This document shows, one piece after another, positions 24,227 through 33,840 of a stretch of DNA of 64,000 nt. The notes beneath the pieces were generated by a model. That model saw nothing but the letters and a program-made list of their open reading frames with translations, had not been told where the DNA came from and made no database searches. Every line of letters starts with the position of its first letter. The stretch's first letter is position 1. The stretch spans positions 372,001-436,000 of the forward strand of contig CBDATG010000003.1 in the NCBI GenBank assembly GCA_965200145.1. Reading direction: 5' to 3'. The stretch is from CBDATG01 sp965200145. Its GTDB lineage: Bacteria > Chloroflexota > Dehalococcoidia > Lucifugimonadales > Lucifugimonadaceae. The position numbers and the translations under genes were made by a program.

Positions 24227-26488
24227 TCACTCGGCCCATGCCCACAGGTCCGAGAAGCGTATCGTGTACGGCTCCGTCTCGCCGCTGATTAGTCCCGCGC
24301 ACAGCCTGGCGGACCCTATCCGCCGCGTCAGGTCGCGACCGGCAACGTCCAACACCTTTTCGCTGTCCAGGTACAGCGAGCTGCCACTGCTGGTCGTCTC
24401 AAACTCTAGGCGGACTCTTCTGCCCGCAGGCAATCTGCTGGACGATATGAATTCTCGAGGCGCGTCGATGAATTCGCCGTCCTGATATGTTGAGTGGTCT
24501 GCGTAGTTTGATGTGCCATTGCGGTAAACGTACGATCTGGAGTTCCATCCATCAATGCCGTGGTAAATGATGCCGAACGACCATCTACCAACGGATGGAA
24601 CCGTGAAGTCGACAACGAGCCAAGTGTCTATCGCGTTGCTATCGATGTACGCGATGTCCGTCGTGTATGTCGGGCACTCAACCTTGTTGTCATCTGGAAT
24701 TGAATGGCTCAGGCTTCCCGACCCGCCTTCTCGTGCAAACCGTGTACGCAAATCCCGATACCTGATTGAGTACCGGTCATCTTCGCTGGAGTGGAACCCT
24801 ACGCACAGTTGGCTCCAACCAATGCGACGTGACAACTGCGATACTGGTACCTCGATAGCTGCCTCGTCATTGAGTCGCAAGTATGAACCTCGTGATGTAG
24901 TTCTGAAAGAGAGTTCGTTCCATTGTCCCGATCCGGTCTTGAGGACGTTCCGCCCGATCCGTTCGCTGGGAGGTTCATGAACAGATTCCCCGTTTTGCCT
25001 GGTCCAGTGCCTAGCATATACATCGCCGGGCCCGTCGCTCCATATGATCGTCGCTGCGTCCGTACTTCTCTCGTCGGGGTTGTGATACAGGAAACCGATA
25101 CTCCAGTCACGGACGTTTGGAACTTCAAAACGAAGGAACGCAGCGGAATCGATGGTGTCATCAGAAATTACGGTTGGATCGAACCCGCTAGTGGCACACC
25201 CAATCCGTCCATCGTCCGGGTCCTGTACCAGCTCCCCTGAAGCACCAGTCGACGGGCCCACCGTGGGCACTCTAGTAGGCACCCGCGTCGGCCGTGGCGT
25301 TGGACTCGCCTGGACGGTGCGGCCCACTTCCAGATAGTCCAGCTCCTGCTCTACCGTGCGCATCGATATCGCGAAGCCTATGTTTTCTGCGGTTACTGGA
25401 TCGCGCCTCGATGACACTATGCCGACGACCTGGCCGCGGGCGTTCAGCATCGGACCGCCGCTGTTGCCGGGGTTGATCGCCGCATCTGTCTGTATCAGCC
25501 AGGAGCGAGACTCGTCATGGAATCCGAATGACGACACTATGCCCCTTGTTACCGCTAGGTCTTGACCGATACGTCCGCCCGGGAAGCCTAGCACTGCTAC
25601 ATCCGAGCCGACATCCACCCTGTTCGTTGCGACCGTCGGTAACGCCTCCCATCGTGAGTTGCAGCAGATCGTCAGCACCGCCAAGTCGCGGATTTCGTCC
25701 TGCCCCACGATGGTTCCTGTTCGGGAACCGCCAGTCCCAGAGAGCCGCACGGTCACCGTTCTCGCACCCCTGATGACATGCTCGTTGGTCAGGATCCATG
25801 CCTTGCCGTTCCGGTCAACGCGATACATCCAACCCGTGCCAGTCGACCGACTGGTGAAGATCTCGACCACGCTGTCCCGCGCCAGTTCGGTCATCCGAGC
25901 CGTGTCGAACACTTGGCGCTCCGGCGTGGGCGACGGTGTAGGGGTAGGTGATGGCGTACGGGTTGGCGTAGGTGTACGCGTCGGAGTGGGTGTCGGCACC
26001 GGAGTAGGCGTTGCTGTCGCGGTGGGTGTACGAGTTGGTAACGGCGTCGGCGTGTAGGTTGGAGTTGGAGTGTCAGTGGGAGTCGGCAATGGCGTAGGTG
26101 TAGCAGTAGCCGTCGGAGTAGCGGTAGGCTCCGGAGTCGGTGTGTTCGTTGGCGTGGCGGTCGGCTCGGGAGTCAGTGTGGGAGTTGCAGTTGCTGTAGG
26201 TGTAGGTGTGTCCGTAGGAGTCGGCGTTGGCACCGGCGTCCAAGTAGGCGCAGGAGTAGGCGTGTAGGTCGGCACAGGCGTCCATGTAGGCGCGGGTGTC
26301 CAGGTAGGTTCGGCTGTGGGCGTCCAAGTAGGCTCCGGAGTCCAGGTCGGCGCAATCGTAGGCGCAGGCGGCGCAACCGAGCATCCGACCACCACGGCCA
26401 CGGTGGCGGCCAGGCTCAGCAGCGCGACGCACCAGTACCATCCTGCCCGCGAAGCATCCTGCCTATCCCTGTTAATCACCCAAGACAT
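24227..26488 (-). CDS. Lipoprotein with Thr-Pro stalk, DegP-like protease and two LamG-like repeats
   Basis: The 753-residue protein has a signal peptide ending VVVGC (Cys near residue 35), a Thr-Pro stalk of about 160 residues, then an S1C/HtrA-like protease: His in ILTNEHVIRG, Asp in IRDLAVL, Ser in NPGNSGGPML. No PDZ domain follows. Instead there are two beta-rich repeats homologous to those in the downstream gene (DPDDGRIGC...WSIGFLYH and WSFGIIYHG). It likely cuts misfolded or surface proteins outside the membrane. The start, ATG 26488, lies inside the last codons of the formyltransferase gene, so the three genes form one operon. Confidence 0.82.
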   Translation of the reverse strand: MSWVINRDRQDASRAGWYWCVALLSLAATVAVVVGCSVAPPAPTIAPTWTPEPTWTPTAEPTWTPAPTWTPVPTYTPTPAPTWTPVPTPTPTDTPTPTATATPTLTPEPTATPTNTPTPEPTATPTATATPTPLPTPTDTPTPTYTPTPLPTRTPTATATPTPVPTPTPTRTPTPTRTPSPTPTPSPTPERQVFDTARMTELARDSVVEIFTSRSTGTGWMYRVDRNGKAWILTNEHVIRGARTVTVRLSGTGGSRTGTIVGQDEIRDLAVLTICCNSRWEALPTVATNRVDVGSDVAVLGFPGGRIGQDLAVTRGIVSSFGFHDESRSWLIQTDAAINPGNSGGPMLNARGQVVGIVSSRRDPVTAENIGFAISMRTVEQELDYLEVGRTVQASPTPRPTRVPTRVPTVGPSTGASGELVQDPDDGRIGCATSGFDPTVISDDTIDSAAFLRFEVPNVRDWSIGFLYHNPDERSTDAATIIWSDGPGDVYARHWTRQNGESVHEPPSERIGRNVLKTGSGQWNELSFRTTSRGSYLRLNDEAAIEVPVSQLSRRIGWSQLCVGFHSSEDDRYSIRYRDLRTRFAREGGSGSLSHSIPDDNKVECPTYTTDIAYIDSNAIDTWLVVDFTVPSVGRWSFGIIYHGIDGWNSRSYVYRNGTSNYADHSTYQDGEFIDAPREFISSSRLPAGRRVRLEFETTSSGSSLYLDSEKVLDVAGRDLTRRIGSARLCAGLISGETEPYTIRFSDLWAWAE

Positions 26489-27386
26489 CCCCAGCCTGCA
26501 CCGGGCTCTCTGCCGCCGCCACCTTCGCGCCCCTACCAGCTCGCACACGTTGCACCTGCACCACGCCATCGCCTGTGCTCACGACCATGCCGCCGCCGTC
26601 CACGGCCAGCACCGTCCCAGGCACCGTTGCCTTCTGCCGCCCATCAGCGCGCACCGCGCTACCGTACACGCTCAGCCTCTCCCCGCGCCACGTCGTCCAT
26701 GCGCCAGGTTGCGGGTCGCCGCCACGGATCAGGTTGTGCAACTGGGCCGCCGGACGGTGCCACTCGATCTGCGACTCCGCCCTACCGCACCAGCTCTCGT
26801 AGGTGGCTAGCGACTCGTCCTGTTGGATACGCGGTGCTGTGCCACGCGCGACCATATCCACCGACTCCACCAGCGCGTCAACACCCATCGGGAATAGCTT
26901 CTCGAAGTAGAGGGAACCGACCGTGTCATCTTGGGCGATGTCTACCTCGCGTTGCATCAGGATCGGTCCGGTGTCCAATCCCGCATCTGGCCAGAATATG
27001 GTCAAGCCGGTGCGCGTATCGCCGTTGATGATTGCCCAGTTGATCGCACTTGGTCCGCGATGTTTTGGCAGCAGCGAAGGGTGATACTGGATCGTGCTAT
27101 ATGTCGGTGCGTTGATGATGTCCAGCGGCACGATATCGGTCACATATGCCATGACGCACAGGTCAGCGTGCAACGATTGAAACGTTGCGACACACTCCGC
27201 ATCTCTCAAGCGTTTGGGTTGCCACACCGGCACTCCCAGATCAACCGCCGCGGCCGCCAACGGCTCCTGCCCTCTTGCGCCATCGGGAGCGGCGAACACG
27301 CCAACGACTTCATGGCGATTGCCAGATGCGAGTCTCTCCAACACCGCCTTTCCAAAGGCAGACTGCCCGATCAGCACAAGTCTCAT
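26472..27386 (-). CDS. Formyltransferase (Fmt / 10-formyl-THF hydrolase type)
   Basis: The 304-residue protein has the N-terminal strand MRLVLIGQSAFG, the catalytic block HPSLLPKHRGPSAINWAI with the key Asn/His region, and DAGLDTGPIL with the conserved Asp. A C-terminal OB-like domain (about 205-300) is present, as in methionyl-tRNA formyltransferase and in the hydrolase domain of formyl-THF dehydrogenase. The QYHPSLLPKHRG form is closer to the latter than to textbook Fmt (HASLLPRYRG). It uses 10-formyl-tetrahydrofolate; the acceptor is uncertain. It is the first gene of a three-gene operon with two lipoproteins. Confidence 0.8.
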   Translation of the reverse strand: MRLVLIGQSAFGKAVLERLASGNRHEVVGVFAAPDGARGQEPLAAAAVDLGVPVWQPKRLRDAECVATFQSLHADLCVMAYVTDIVPLDIINAPTYSTIQYHPSLLPKHRGPSAINWAIINGDTRTGLTIFWPDAGLDTGPILMQREVDIAQDDTVGSLYFEKLFPMGVDALVESVDMVARGTAPRIQQDESLATYESWCGRAESQIEWHRPAAQLHNLIRGGDPQPGAWTTWRGERLSVYGSAVRADGRQKATVPGTVLAVDGGGMVVSTGDGVVQVQRVRAGRGAKVAAAESPVQAGDVLGD

Positions 27387-27458
27387 GTGTGAGGCTCCGT
27401 GGCGAGGGCAGGCGTGTCATGAGGTAGATGTTGATATCGCATGTAGCACAATGTAGTC

Positions 27459-27959
27459 ATGGCATCAGATAGTCTAAACGCTAAACATTCGGGCGCGGAA
27501 GGCAGGTCGCAACAAGCGGCACCCGCCCCGGTGCAATTCGACGCGATCGAGAGCGAGTCCGCTGATGACGCGCCTGTGAAGACACCGGACACGGCGGACG
27601 AGTACTTCCAGCGCGGGTTGAAGTCGGCGCAACTCGGACAACCCGACCGCGCGGCGGCAGATTTCGAGGAAGCGGCTTGGCTGGATCCCGACAACGCCAC
27701 CATCCAGTTCAACCTTGGCACCGCATACTTGAGCATGGGCATGTTCGAGCAGGCATTGGTCAACTTCGACCGCACATTAGCGTTGCAGCCCGACATGTCA
27801 GATGCGCTAGGCAACCGCGCAGTTGCACACACCGCGTTGAGTCAAGACGATCGCGCCGCCGCCGACATAGCACGTGCAATAGAGCTAGGCGCGCCGCCAG
27901 ACGGGATACACGCCGTAATCGAATACGTGAAAGCACGCCGACAACCGCTGGCGGATTGA
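27459..27959 (+). CDS. TPR-repeat protein
   Basis: The 166-residue protein has a disordered N-terminus (about 1-45) and three tetratricopeptide repeats: ADEYFQRGLKSAQLGQPDRA, IQFNLGTAYLSMGMFEQA and ALGNRAVAHTALSQDDRA, each with the expected Gly/Ala and Tyr/Leu positions. It lacks a signal peptide and is probably a cytoplasmic scaffold. It is divergent from the formyltransferase (72-bp gap). The partner is unknown. Confidence 0.8.
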   Translation: MASDSLNAKHSGAEGRSQQAAPAPVQFDAIESESADDAPVKTPDTADEYFQRGLKSAQLGQPDRAAADFEEAAWLDPDNATIQFNLGTAYLSMGMFEQALVNFDRTLALQPDMSDALGNRAVAHTALSQDDRAAADIARAIELGAPPDGIHAVIEYVKARRQPLAD

Positions 27960-28017
27960 TGTGCGGCGTTCACGCACAACGGCATCGCACGACCCAGGCC
28001 GGCCAACATCGTCGTAG

Positions 28018-28037
28018 GGGCGGTTCGTGAACCGCCC
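28018..28037 (-). repeat. Copy of the GGGCGGTTC...GAACCGCCC palindromic repeat
   Basis: This near-palindrome matches the heads of the repeats at 38926, 39062, 39540, 40017, 40154 and 40293, but in the opposite orientation; flanking bases (GGCCGGCCTGGGT on the minus strand) also match the longer unit. The same gap (27960-28191) also contains the related strings GGATAAGCAGGATG and TTATCCTGCC, which could pair. Confidence 0.65.
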
Positions 28038-28191
28038 ACGACCCGTCCAAGTCGGCGCGTGGTTTAACAAGGATAAGCAGGATGTGCAGGATGACAACAA
28101 CGCGGGGGTAATCCCAACCCCCTTATCCTGCCCTATACTGTCAACGCGATAGAATCGTAGGCTTAGCGACACATTCGGGTTGGGACCCACC

Positions 28192-29217
28192 ATGACCAAG
28201 ACACGCATAGGCATCATCAACGTTACCGGTTACGCTGGCGCAGAGCTGGCGCGGCTGTTGCTGCGACATCCCGATGTTGCACTGGTGCAGGTGACAGGGC
28301 GCAGCGCGGCCGGCAAGATGCTCGGTGATGTCTTCCCGCACCTCGACGGGGGCGACATCAGGATCGATCCCGCGCTGGACGCATCGGTCGACTTCGTATT
28401 CTCAGCCTTGCCTCACGCCGCCAGCGCAACCGCCCTTGGTGAGTTCATCGACGCGGGCATCCCATGCGTTGACATCAGCGCAGACTTCCGCATAAAGGAC
28501 CTCGCAACTTACGAGGCGTGGTACAAAGTCAAGCATCCCTGCCCGCAACACATCAATGCAGCAGTCTACGGACTGCCAGAGCTGTATGGCGACGATATCG
28601 CAAACACCAAGCTAGTGGCGAACCCCGGTTGCTATCCCACCGGCGCCATTCTCGGACTAGCTCCAGCCCTTCGGAGCGGCATGATTGAACCCGACATCAT
28701 CGTCGATGCCAAGTCGGGAGTCTCCGGCGCAGGGCGTAGCGCGGATGTCCGTTTCAACTTCTCAGAGCTGAACGACAACATGTCAGCATACGCACTAGAC
28801 GGACACCGACACGCGCCAGAGATGACGCAAGAGCTGAACGCCCTGTCCGAGTCGGGCGATGTCACACTCACGTTCGTGCCGCATCTGGCACCGATGACAC
28901 GCGGCATTCTAGGCACATACTACGCAAAACTCCGCGACAACGTCTCCGCCGGGCATGTCAGCGCGGCGTATCGCGCCTACTACGCCGACGCTGCCTTCGT
29001 GCGCGTCGTCGACACGCCACCCGCGACGAAGCAGACATGGGGCAGCAACGAGGTGCGGATTTACGCAACCGTGGACCGGGCAACCAACCGCCTGATAGTG
29101 GTCACAGCGCTGGACAACCTGGTGAAGGGCGCAGCAGGCGCAGCAGTGCAAAACATGAACATCATGCTAGGCATCCCGGAGACGACGGGGCTGGAGGCTC
29201 TACCCATCTACCCGTAA
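28192..29217 (+). CDS. argC: N-acetyl-gamma-glutamyl-phosphate reductase
   Basis: ArgC reduces N-acetylglutamyl phosphate to the semialdehyde, the third step of arginine synthesis, using NADPH. The 341-residue protein has the Rossmann motif NVTGYAGAELARLL near residue 10, the catalytic cysteine in NPGCYPTG near 150, and GVSGAGRS downstream. ATG 28192 gives the family-typical start; a TTG at 28180 is also in frame. No other arginine gene is adjacent, so the pathway is dispersed in this genome. Confidence 0.95.
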   Translation: MTKTRIGIINVTGYAGAELARLLLRHPDVALVQVTGRSAAGKMLGDVFPHLDGGDIRIDPALDASVDFVFSALPHAASATALGEFIDAGIPCVDISADFRIKDLATYEAWYKVKHPCPQHINAAVYGLPELYGDDIANTKLVANPGCYPTGAILGLAPALRSGMIEPDIIVDAKSGVSGAGRSADVRFNFSELNDNMSAYALDGHRHAPEMTQELNALSESGDVTLTFVPHLAPMTRGILGTYYAKLRDNVSAGHVSAAYRAYYADAAFVRVVDTPPATKQTWGSNEVRIYATVDRATNRLIVVTALDNLVKGAAGAAVQNMNIMLGIPETTGLEALPIYP

Positions 29218-29427
29218 GCGCAAGTCCGCGATCGCGTCCGCGCGCCTAGATGCCAACCGATCACCCGCGGCTGCCAACGCAGATGTAACACCGAGCCACA
29301 CAACGCGTGCACACAGAAGTGATATCCTGATACATACAGGCGCGAGCGCGAAGCTGAACGCGAGCACTGGCAAGCAAGCCAATGCCGCAAACGAGTCAGC
29401 CGACCGCCAAGCGTCTCACGACAACCT

Positions 29428-29504
29428 GCCCCGTTGGTGCAGCGGCCTAGCACGTCGGCCTTTCAAGCCGGAGATCACGGGTTCGAATCCCGTACGGGGT
29501 ACCA
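29428..29504 (+). tRNA. tRNA-Glu (anticodon TTC), CCA encoded
   Basis: All four stems fold: acceptor GCCCCGT with ACGGGGT, D stem GTGC with GCAC, anticodon stem TCGGC with GCCGG, and T stem ACGGG with CCCGT around TTCGAAT. The loop CTTTCAA gives anticodon TTC (29462-29464). The discriminator is A and CCA is encoded at 29502-29504. Charged tRNA-Glu is also the substrate of the glutamyl-tRNA reductase encoded at 42042. Confidence 0.97.
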
Positions 29505-29562
29505 GGTGTTAACGGGTCTTGTTGCGCGCAGTGGCGGTGTCGCTATAACCTAGTATTCCTGT

Positions 29563-29631
29563 ATGCGTCCCAACAGGCACATCATCGACAATCGCTTCGG
29601 GGATTATATACGTGCGCACAACCGTGGGTGA
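29563..29631 (+). pseudogene. 5' remnant of a second PLD-helicase gene
   Basis: ATG 29563 opens a frame reading MRPNRHIIDNRFGDYIRA before a stop at 29631. It aligns with MQPYKHIIDNRYTAAADYLRA, the start of the intact helicase at 34561. The 40 bases upstream also match (CTATAacCTAG against CTATAcaCTAG), so the promoter region was duplicated as well. Confidence 0.75.
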
Positions 29632-29635
29632 TCCA

Positions 29636-29872
29636 ATGAAAATCTGCCGTATTAAAGGTTGCAATCACGCCTGCCCCTGTGTGTGCGAGTTGGCGGAGGC
29701 ATTGGATCGCATCTGGTGGCGCACCTTGAACGCGAACGCCTGCGCCGGGCTGCTGCTGGAGCTGAACACATCTGAGATCACGCTGGTCGGTGCGACCGCA
29801 TCTGAGTTTGACGGCATGCACGGTGCGCACAACCGGGCCAGGCTAGGGGGATGCGGGGGTGAATGCAAGTGA
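29636..29872 (+). CDS. Possible cysteine-rich small protein (78 aa)
   Basis: The frame begins MKICRIKGCNHACPCVCELA and ends GGCGGEC; the clustered cysteines could bind a metal. It fills the space between the two scars of a lost helicase gene. Start context is weak and the family is unknown, so it may be chance. Confidence 0.3.
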   Translation: MKICRIKGCNHACPCVCELAEALDRIWWRTLNANACAGLLLELNTSEITLVGATASEFDGMHGAHNRARLGGCGGECK

Positions 29873-29914
29873 TCGACCGTTGTACGCACGTATATTTCCC
29901 ATCGCGATTCCAAG

Positions 29915-29982
29915 ATGCCCCTGTCTCACCGGAGACTGATGGAGACATGGAGCTGGTATCGTCATCGGTGATCAAAGAGTGA
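29915..29982 (+). pseudogene. 3' remnant of a second PLD-helicase gene
   Basis: The frame ending at TGA 29982 reads DGDMELVSSSVIKE, matching DEDLELVSWLVIKE at the end of the intact helicase (stop 37818). Only about 22 residues remain. The stop overlaps the GTG start of the methylase, as in the homologous arrangement at 37815. Confidence 0.75.
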
Positions 29983-32900
29983 ACACGAACATGTCAAGCA
30001 CACAGCTAACCAACCAAATAACCGCCGATGTGCGCGCGCTGAGGTCCGGCGACCTTGCGGAAGGCGCGATGAAGCTGTTTCGCACCTTGGGTTACGAAAG
30101 CACACGCGTGGTACCAGATGTCGACGACGATAGACCGGCGGCTTTCTTGGAGCGGTTGCAAGCCAACGTAACCGATACCCTCTCGGAACAGGAATTCCGC
30201 AAAGTGGTGTCGTCGGTCAAGCTGCTCTTCCAGGTTACCGACAGCGAAATCCAGAGTGCCGGCAGTCAAACGGCCGACATGTTCAGTAGCATGGCGGACG
30301 CATCGGACACAAACATAACCCAAAGCTTCTTCTTCGCCGTGGCGGAACTCAAGGACGAGACGTACCCTCGCGGCGTATACGCACGCGTAGCACGCGAGAT
30401 CAACAAGAGGCTACCGTTAGCGACCGTGGTCCTCATGCGAAACGACTCCAACAACGTATCCCTGGCCTTCGTAGACAGACGCGAACACCGGCGGCAACCA
30501 GGAAGAGCTGTCCTAGGCAACGTCGCCCTGATGCGTGAGATCGACACCAAGGTACCGCACCGGGCACACCTAGACATCCTCTCCGAGCTGGCACTCGATG
30601 ACCGGCTGGGATGGATGGCCAACACCGGCACCCCCAACGACTTCGCCGGACTGCTAGCATCTTGGCTCGACGTGCTGAACACCGAAGAGCTGAACAAGCG
30701 GTTCTACCAAGGGCTGTTCAAGTGGTATCAGCGGGCGATGGAGGTCGCGAAATTCCCGACCAGCGACGAACCTGTAGAGGAGCAGGTGATAAGGCTAATC
30801 ACCCGACTGATGTTCGTGTGGTTCATCAAAGAGAAGCAGTTCGTCTCAAAGGAGCTGTTTAACGAACAACAGGCATCGGAGATGTTGAAGGATTACGATG
30901 CCGCGGACGGCGATTCCTACTACCGCTGCATCTTGCAGAACCTGTTCTTCGCGACGCTGAACACGCCGGTGTTGGATCGCAAGTTCGCTACCGATGCGGG
31001 TGTCAAGGCAGACGACAACAACGCATCAGGCTTCCGCTACAAGTACGTTGACGAGATTGAGCAAGTCGAGGAACTTCGTGAATCGTTTCACAACTCGCCG
31101 TTCGTCAACGGCGGTCTGTTCGACTGCCTTGACGAACGTGATGAAGCAGGCGGCAGACTGATCGAGGTCGTTGACTGCTTCAGCGACAAACCGGAGCACA
31201 TCAACAAGATATCTATCCCGAATCGTCTATTCTTTGACGACGATGGAATCGTCACTCACTTCAACCGATTCAAGTTCACGGTCGAAGAGAGTACGCCGTT
31301 AGAGCAGGAAGTGGCACTCGATCCGGAGCTACTGGGCAACGTCTTCGAGAGTCTGTTGGCGGCATATGTTCCCGAGACTAAACAGACCAAGCAGGCTAAG
31401 ACGGGATCGTACTACACGCCGCGCAAAGTCGTTGACTACATGGTTGACGAGGCATTGAAAGAGTCCTTGCTAGCACGAGTGTCGGACGAGCTCACGCATA
31501 GCACCGACCTTGAGGAACGCATCCTTGACCTGTTTGATTACGGGGTCACAGAGCAGGACTTCTCTGACGCGGAGGCGCAGACACTCGTACGCGCAATCGC
31601 GGAGACAAAGATCCTGGACCCGGCCGTCGGGTCCGGTGCGTTCCCGATGGCCGCTCTACACAAACTGACTCTCGCGTTGCGGAAGCTGGACCCGACCAAC
31701 GACCTATGGCGCGATCACCAGCGCGACTTGGCAATGGAACGTACTGAAGAGGCATACGACGCTGATACTCAGGCGGACCGCGACGAGATGCTGCAAGAAA
31801 TTAGCGACGTCTTCGAAACTTACAGGGACAGCGACTACGGACGCAAGCTCTTCCTGATACAGAACTGCATCTTCGGCGTGGACATCCAACCCATCGCAGT
31901 CCAGATATCCAAGCTACGTTTCTTCATCTCTCTCGCTATCGAACAGCAGCGGATGGACAAAGGGGACGAGAACTACGGCATCAGGGCGTTACCTAACCTG
32001 GAGACTCGCTTCGTCATCGCAGACACATTGCTGCCTCTCGCACAGCCTGAGCAAACAACTCTCGGCGACTCTGAGATCATTGGCGCGAAACTTCAGAACC
32101 TCATGGCAAACAGAGAAAGACACTTCCGGGCTTACGAACCCGCGGAGAAGGACGCATTACGGCGGACCGATGACGCGCTACGTCGCGAGCTCGGGGCGCT
32201 CTTGCGTCAACGCGGGATGCCGGTGACCGATGCCGACCGACTGGCATCATGGGACCCGTTCAACCACAGCTCCGTCGCGCAGTGGTTCAACGCCAAGTTC
32301 ATGTTCAACATCCAGGACGGCTTCGATGTAGTCATCGGCAATCCGCCGTACGCTCAACTCCAGAAACAAAGGTCGCTTCTAGCGGAGCGATATAGCACCG
32401 CTGGATTCACGACACTCCGCAAGAGGGGCGATATCTATCAATTGTTCCAGGAAGCGGCACTGTCCTTAGCAAAGCCGGAGACCGGCTTAATCGTGCTGAT
32501 TACCTCCAACAGTTGGATGCGCGCAAAGTCCGGCGACGGGACACGCGAAATCTTGAAGTCCGACGCTCAAGTGTTAAAGCTCATCGAACTAGGGAAGGGC
32601 GTGTTTTCTAACGCGGTTGTGGACACGAACGTCCTGATCGCGCGCACTGGCTCGTCGCCGCGCCTACGATTGGCGGTTGATGTTGAGCAGTCACGCGACG
32701 GTTCGTTCCCTCCGTCGCCTTGCGACTGGGTCTCTCTGAGTGAGACCGACGGCGATTCCTGGAGCCCAATGTCTACGGATCAAGAAGAGATTCTGAGAAC
32801 CATGATTCAAAGAGGTGTCCAGCTGAGTGATTGGAACGTGAAGATCAGGATGGGGATCAAAACTAGCTGCAACGAAGCGTTCTTGATCGACAATAGCACG

Positions 32901-33575
32901 AGGACCGCGCTCATCTCGAATGATGCCTCGTCCTCCGATCTGATAAGTCCAGTGTTGCGCGGTCGGGATATCCGAAAATGGCATTCAGAATCCGAGTTGT
33001 ATCTCATAACCTCACACGGAGGTTACGGGCCATATGAACATGTAAATGTGGAATCGTATCCCGCTGTTAAGGAACATCTCGACCAGTTTATGGATTCCCT
33101 GGTTGAACGTCGCGGCACGTTCGTCACGCCGTACAACCACGCACGCTCCACTTCATGGGCTCAATTCAATGAGCCTAAACTGATTTGGAAAGAGCTGTCG
33201 AACGGCGGTTGTTTCACGTACGAAATAGACCAAGTATACTGCGTTAACACCGCGTACGTCATGACAGGGGATTCGATAAAATATGTTTGCGGCGTGCTGA
33301 ATAGTTCCGTCGTCGCATGGTATCACCGTCACATTTCTCTCAACACTGGGATGGGGTTGACACGCTGGGTACGGTTCGTTGTCGACCGTCTGCCGGTCCC
33401 AAAGTCTACGTCGGATGATCAACTGGCTGTAGAAGCACTAGTGGACCGACTGACAGCGGCCACGGCCGAAGGCTCCGACACGTCAGAGTTGGAGCGTGAG
33501 CTTGACGGGATGGTCTACGACCTCTACGGCCTGACGGAGAGTCAAGTGGAGGTGGTCGAGGATGCGATGCGGTAG
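29979..33575 (+). CDS. Eco57I-type N6-adenine DNA methyltransferase
   Basis: The protein (1198 residues from GTG 29979, 1194 from ATG 29991) has the adenine-methylase motifs DPAVGSGAF near residue 545 and GNPPY near 787, far apart as in Eco57I/PglX-like enzymes. A helical N-terminal region (1-480) precedes the catalytic core, and the C-terminal ~330 residues look like a TaqI-type target-recognition domain (LRGRDIRKWH, then VCGVLNSSVVAWYH). No nuclease motif is evident, so restriction would need a partner, presumably the PLD-helicase at 34561. The GTG start overlaps the stop of the helicase remnant, the ancestral coupled arrangement. Confidence 0.88.
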   Translation: MNTNMSSTQLTNQITADVRALRSGDLAEGAMKLFRTLGYESTRVVPDVDDDRPAAFLERLQANVTDTLSEQEFRKVVSSVKLLFQVTDSEIQSAGSQTADMFSSMADASDTNITQSFFFAVAELKDETYPRGVYARVAREINKRLPLATVVLMRNDSNNVSLAFVDRREHRRQPGRAVLGNVALMREIDTKVPHRAHLDILSELALDDRLGWMANTGTPNDFAGLLASWLDVLNTEELNKRFYQGLFKWYQRAMEVAKFPTSDEPVEEQVIRLITRLMFVWFIKEKQFVSKELFNEQQASEMLKDYDAADGDSYYRCILQNLFFATLNTPVLDRKFATDAGVKADDNNASGFRYKYVDEIEQVEELRESFHNSPFVNGGLFDCLDERDEAGGRLIEVVDCFSDKPEHINKISIPNRLFFDDDGIVTHFNRFKFTVEESTPLEQEVALDPELLGNVFESLLAAYVPETKQTKQAKTGSYYTPRKVVDYMVDEALKESLLARVSDELTHSTDLEERILDLFDYGVTEQDFSDAEAQTLVRAIAETKILDPAVGSGAFPMAALHKLTLALRKLDPTNDLWRDHQRDLAMERTEEAYDADTQADRDEMLQEISDVFETYRDSDYGRKLFLIQNCIFGVDIQPIAVQISKLRFFISLAIEQQRMDKGDENYGIRALPNLETRFVIADTLLPLAQPEQTTLGDSEIIGAKLQNLMANRERHFRAYEPAEKDALRRTDDALRRELGALLRQRGMPVTDADRLASWDPFNHSSVAQWFNAKFMFNIQDGFDVVIGNPPYAQLQKQRSLLAERYSTAGFTTLRKRGDIYQLFQEAALSLAKPETGLIVLITSNSWMRAKSGDGTREILKSDAQVLKLIELGKGVFSNAVVDTNVLIARTGSSPRLRLAVDVEQSRDGSFPPSPCDWVSLSETDGDSWSPMSTDQEEILRTMIQRGVQLSDWNVKIRMGIKTSCNEAFLIDNSTRTALISNDASSSDLISPVLRGRDIRKWHSESELYLITSHGGYGPYEHVNVESYPAVKEHLDQFMDSLVERRGTFVTPYNHARSTSWAQFNEPKLIWKELSNGGCFTYEIDQVYCVNTAYVMTGDSIKYVCGVLNSSVVAWYHRHISLNTGMGLTRWVRFVVDRLPVPKSTSDDQLAVEALVDRLTAATAEGSDTSELERELDGMVYDLYGLTESQVEVVEDAMR

Positions 33576-33657
33576 TGGCCTAGGGCCACCGCCGGCACCC
33601 TGAGGACCTCGTTTAGCGACGGGCGGAGCGCGGACCGTTCCGCCCGTTCACCGTCCC

Positions 33658-33840
33658 TCAACGCTTAAAATCTTTGATGAATCCAAGCGGCACTAACACG
33701 ATACCCGCAGCAAAGCTTATGAATCCAGCACCAGCGAAGAAGGCGGCGGCCGAGGCTACAGTTCCCTCGTTCATTCCGACCGCCATCCCGAGTATGCCAG
33801 TGCCTATTAGGACCACTCCCGACCAAGTCATCTTGGTCAT
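33658..33840 (-). CDS. Small membrane protein with two transmembrane segments
   Basis: The 60-residue protein MTKMTWSGVVLIGTGILGMA... has two hydrophobic helices (about 6-22 and 28-52) and a basic end (IKDFKR). It lies antisense between the methylase and helicase genes. A similar small two-helix protein is encoded at 34156-34359. No family is recognised. Confidence 0.5.
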   Translation of the reverse strand: MTKMTWSGVVLIGTGILGMAVGMNEGTVASAAAFFAGAGFISFAAGIVLVPLGFIKDFKR

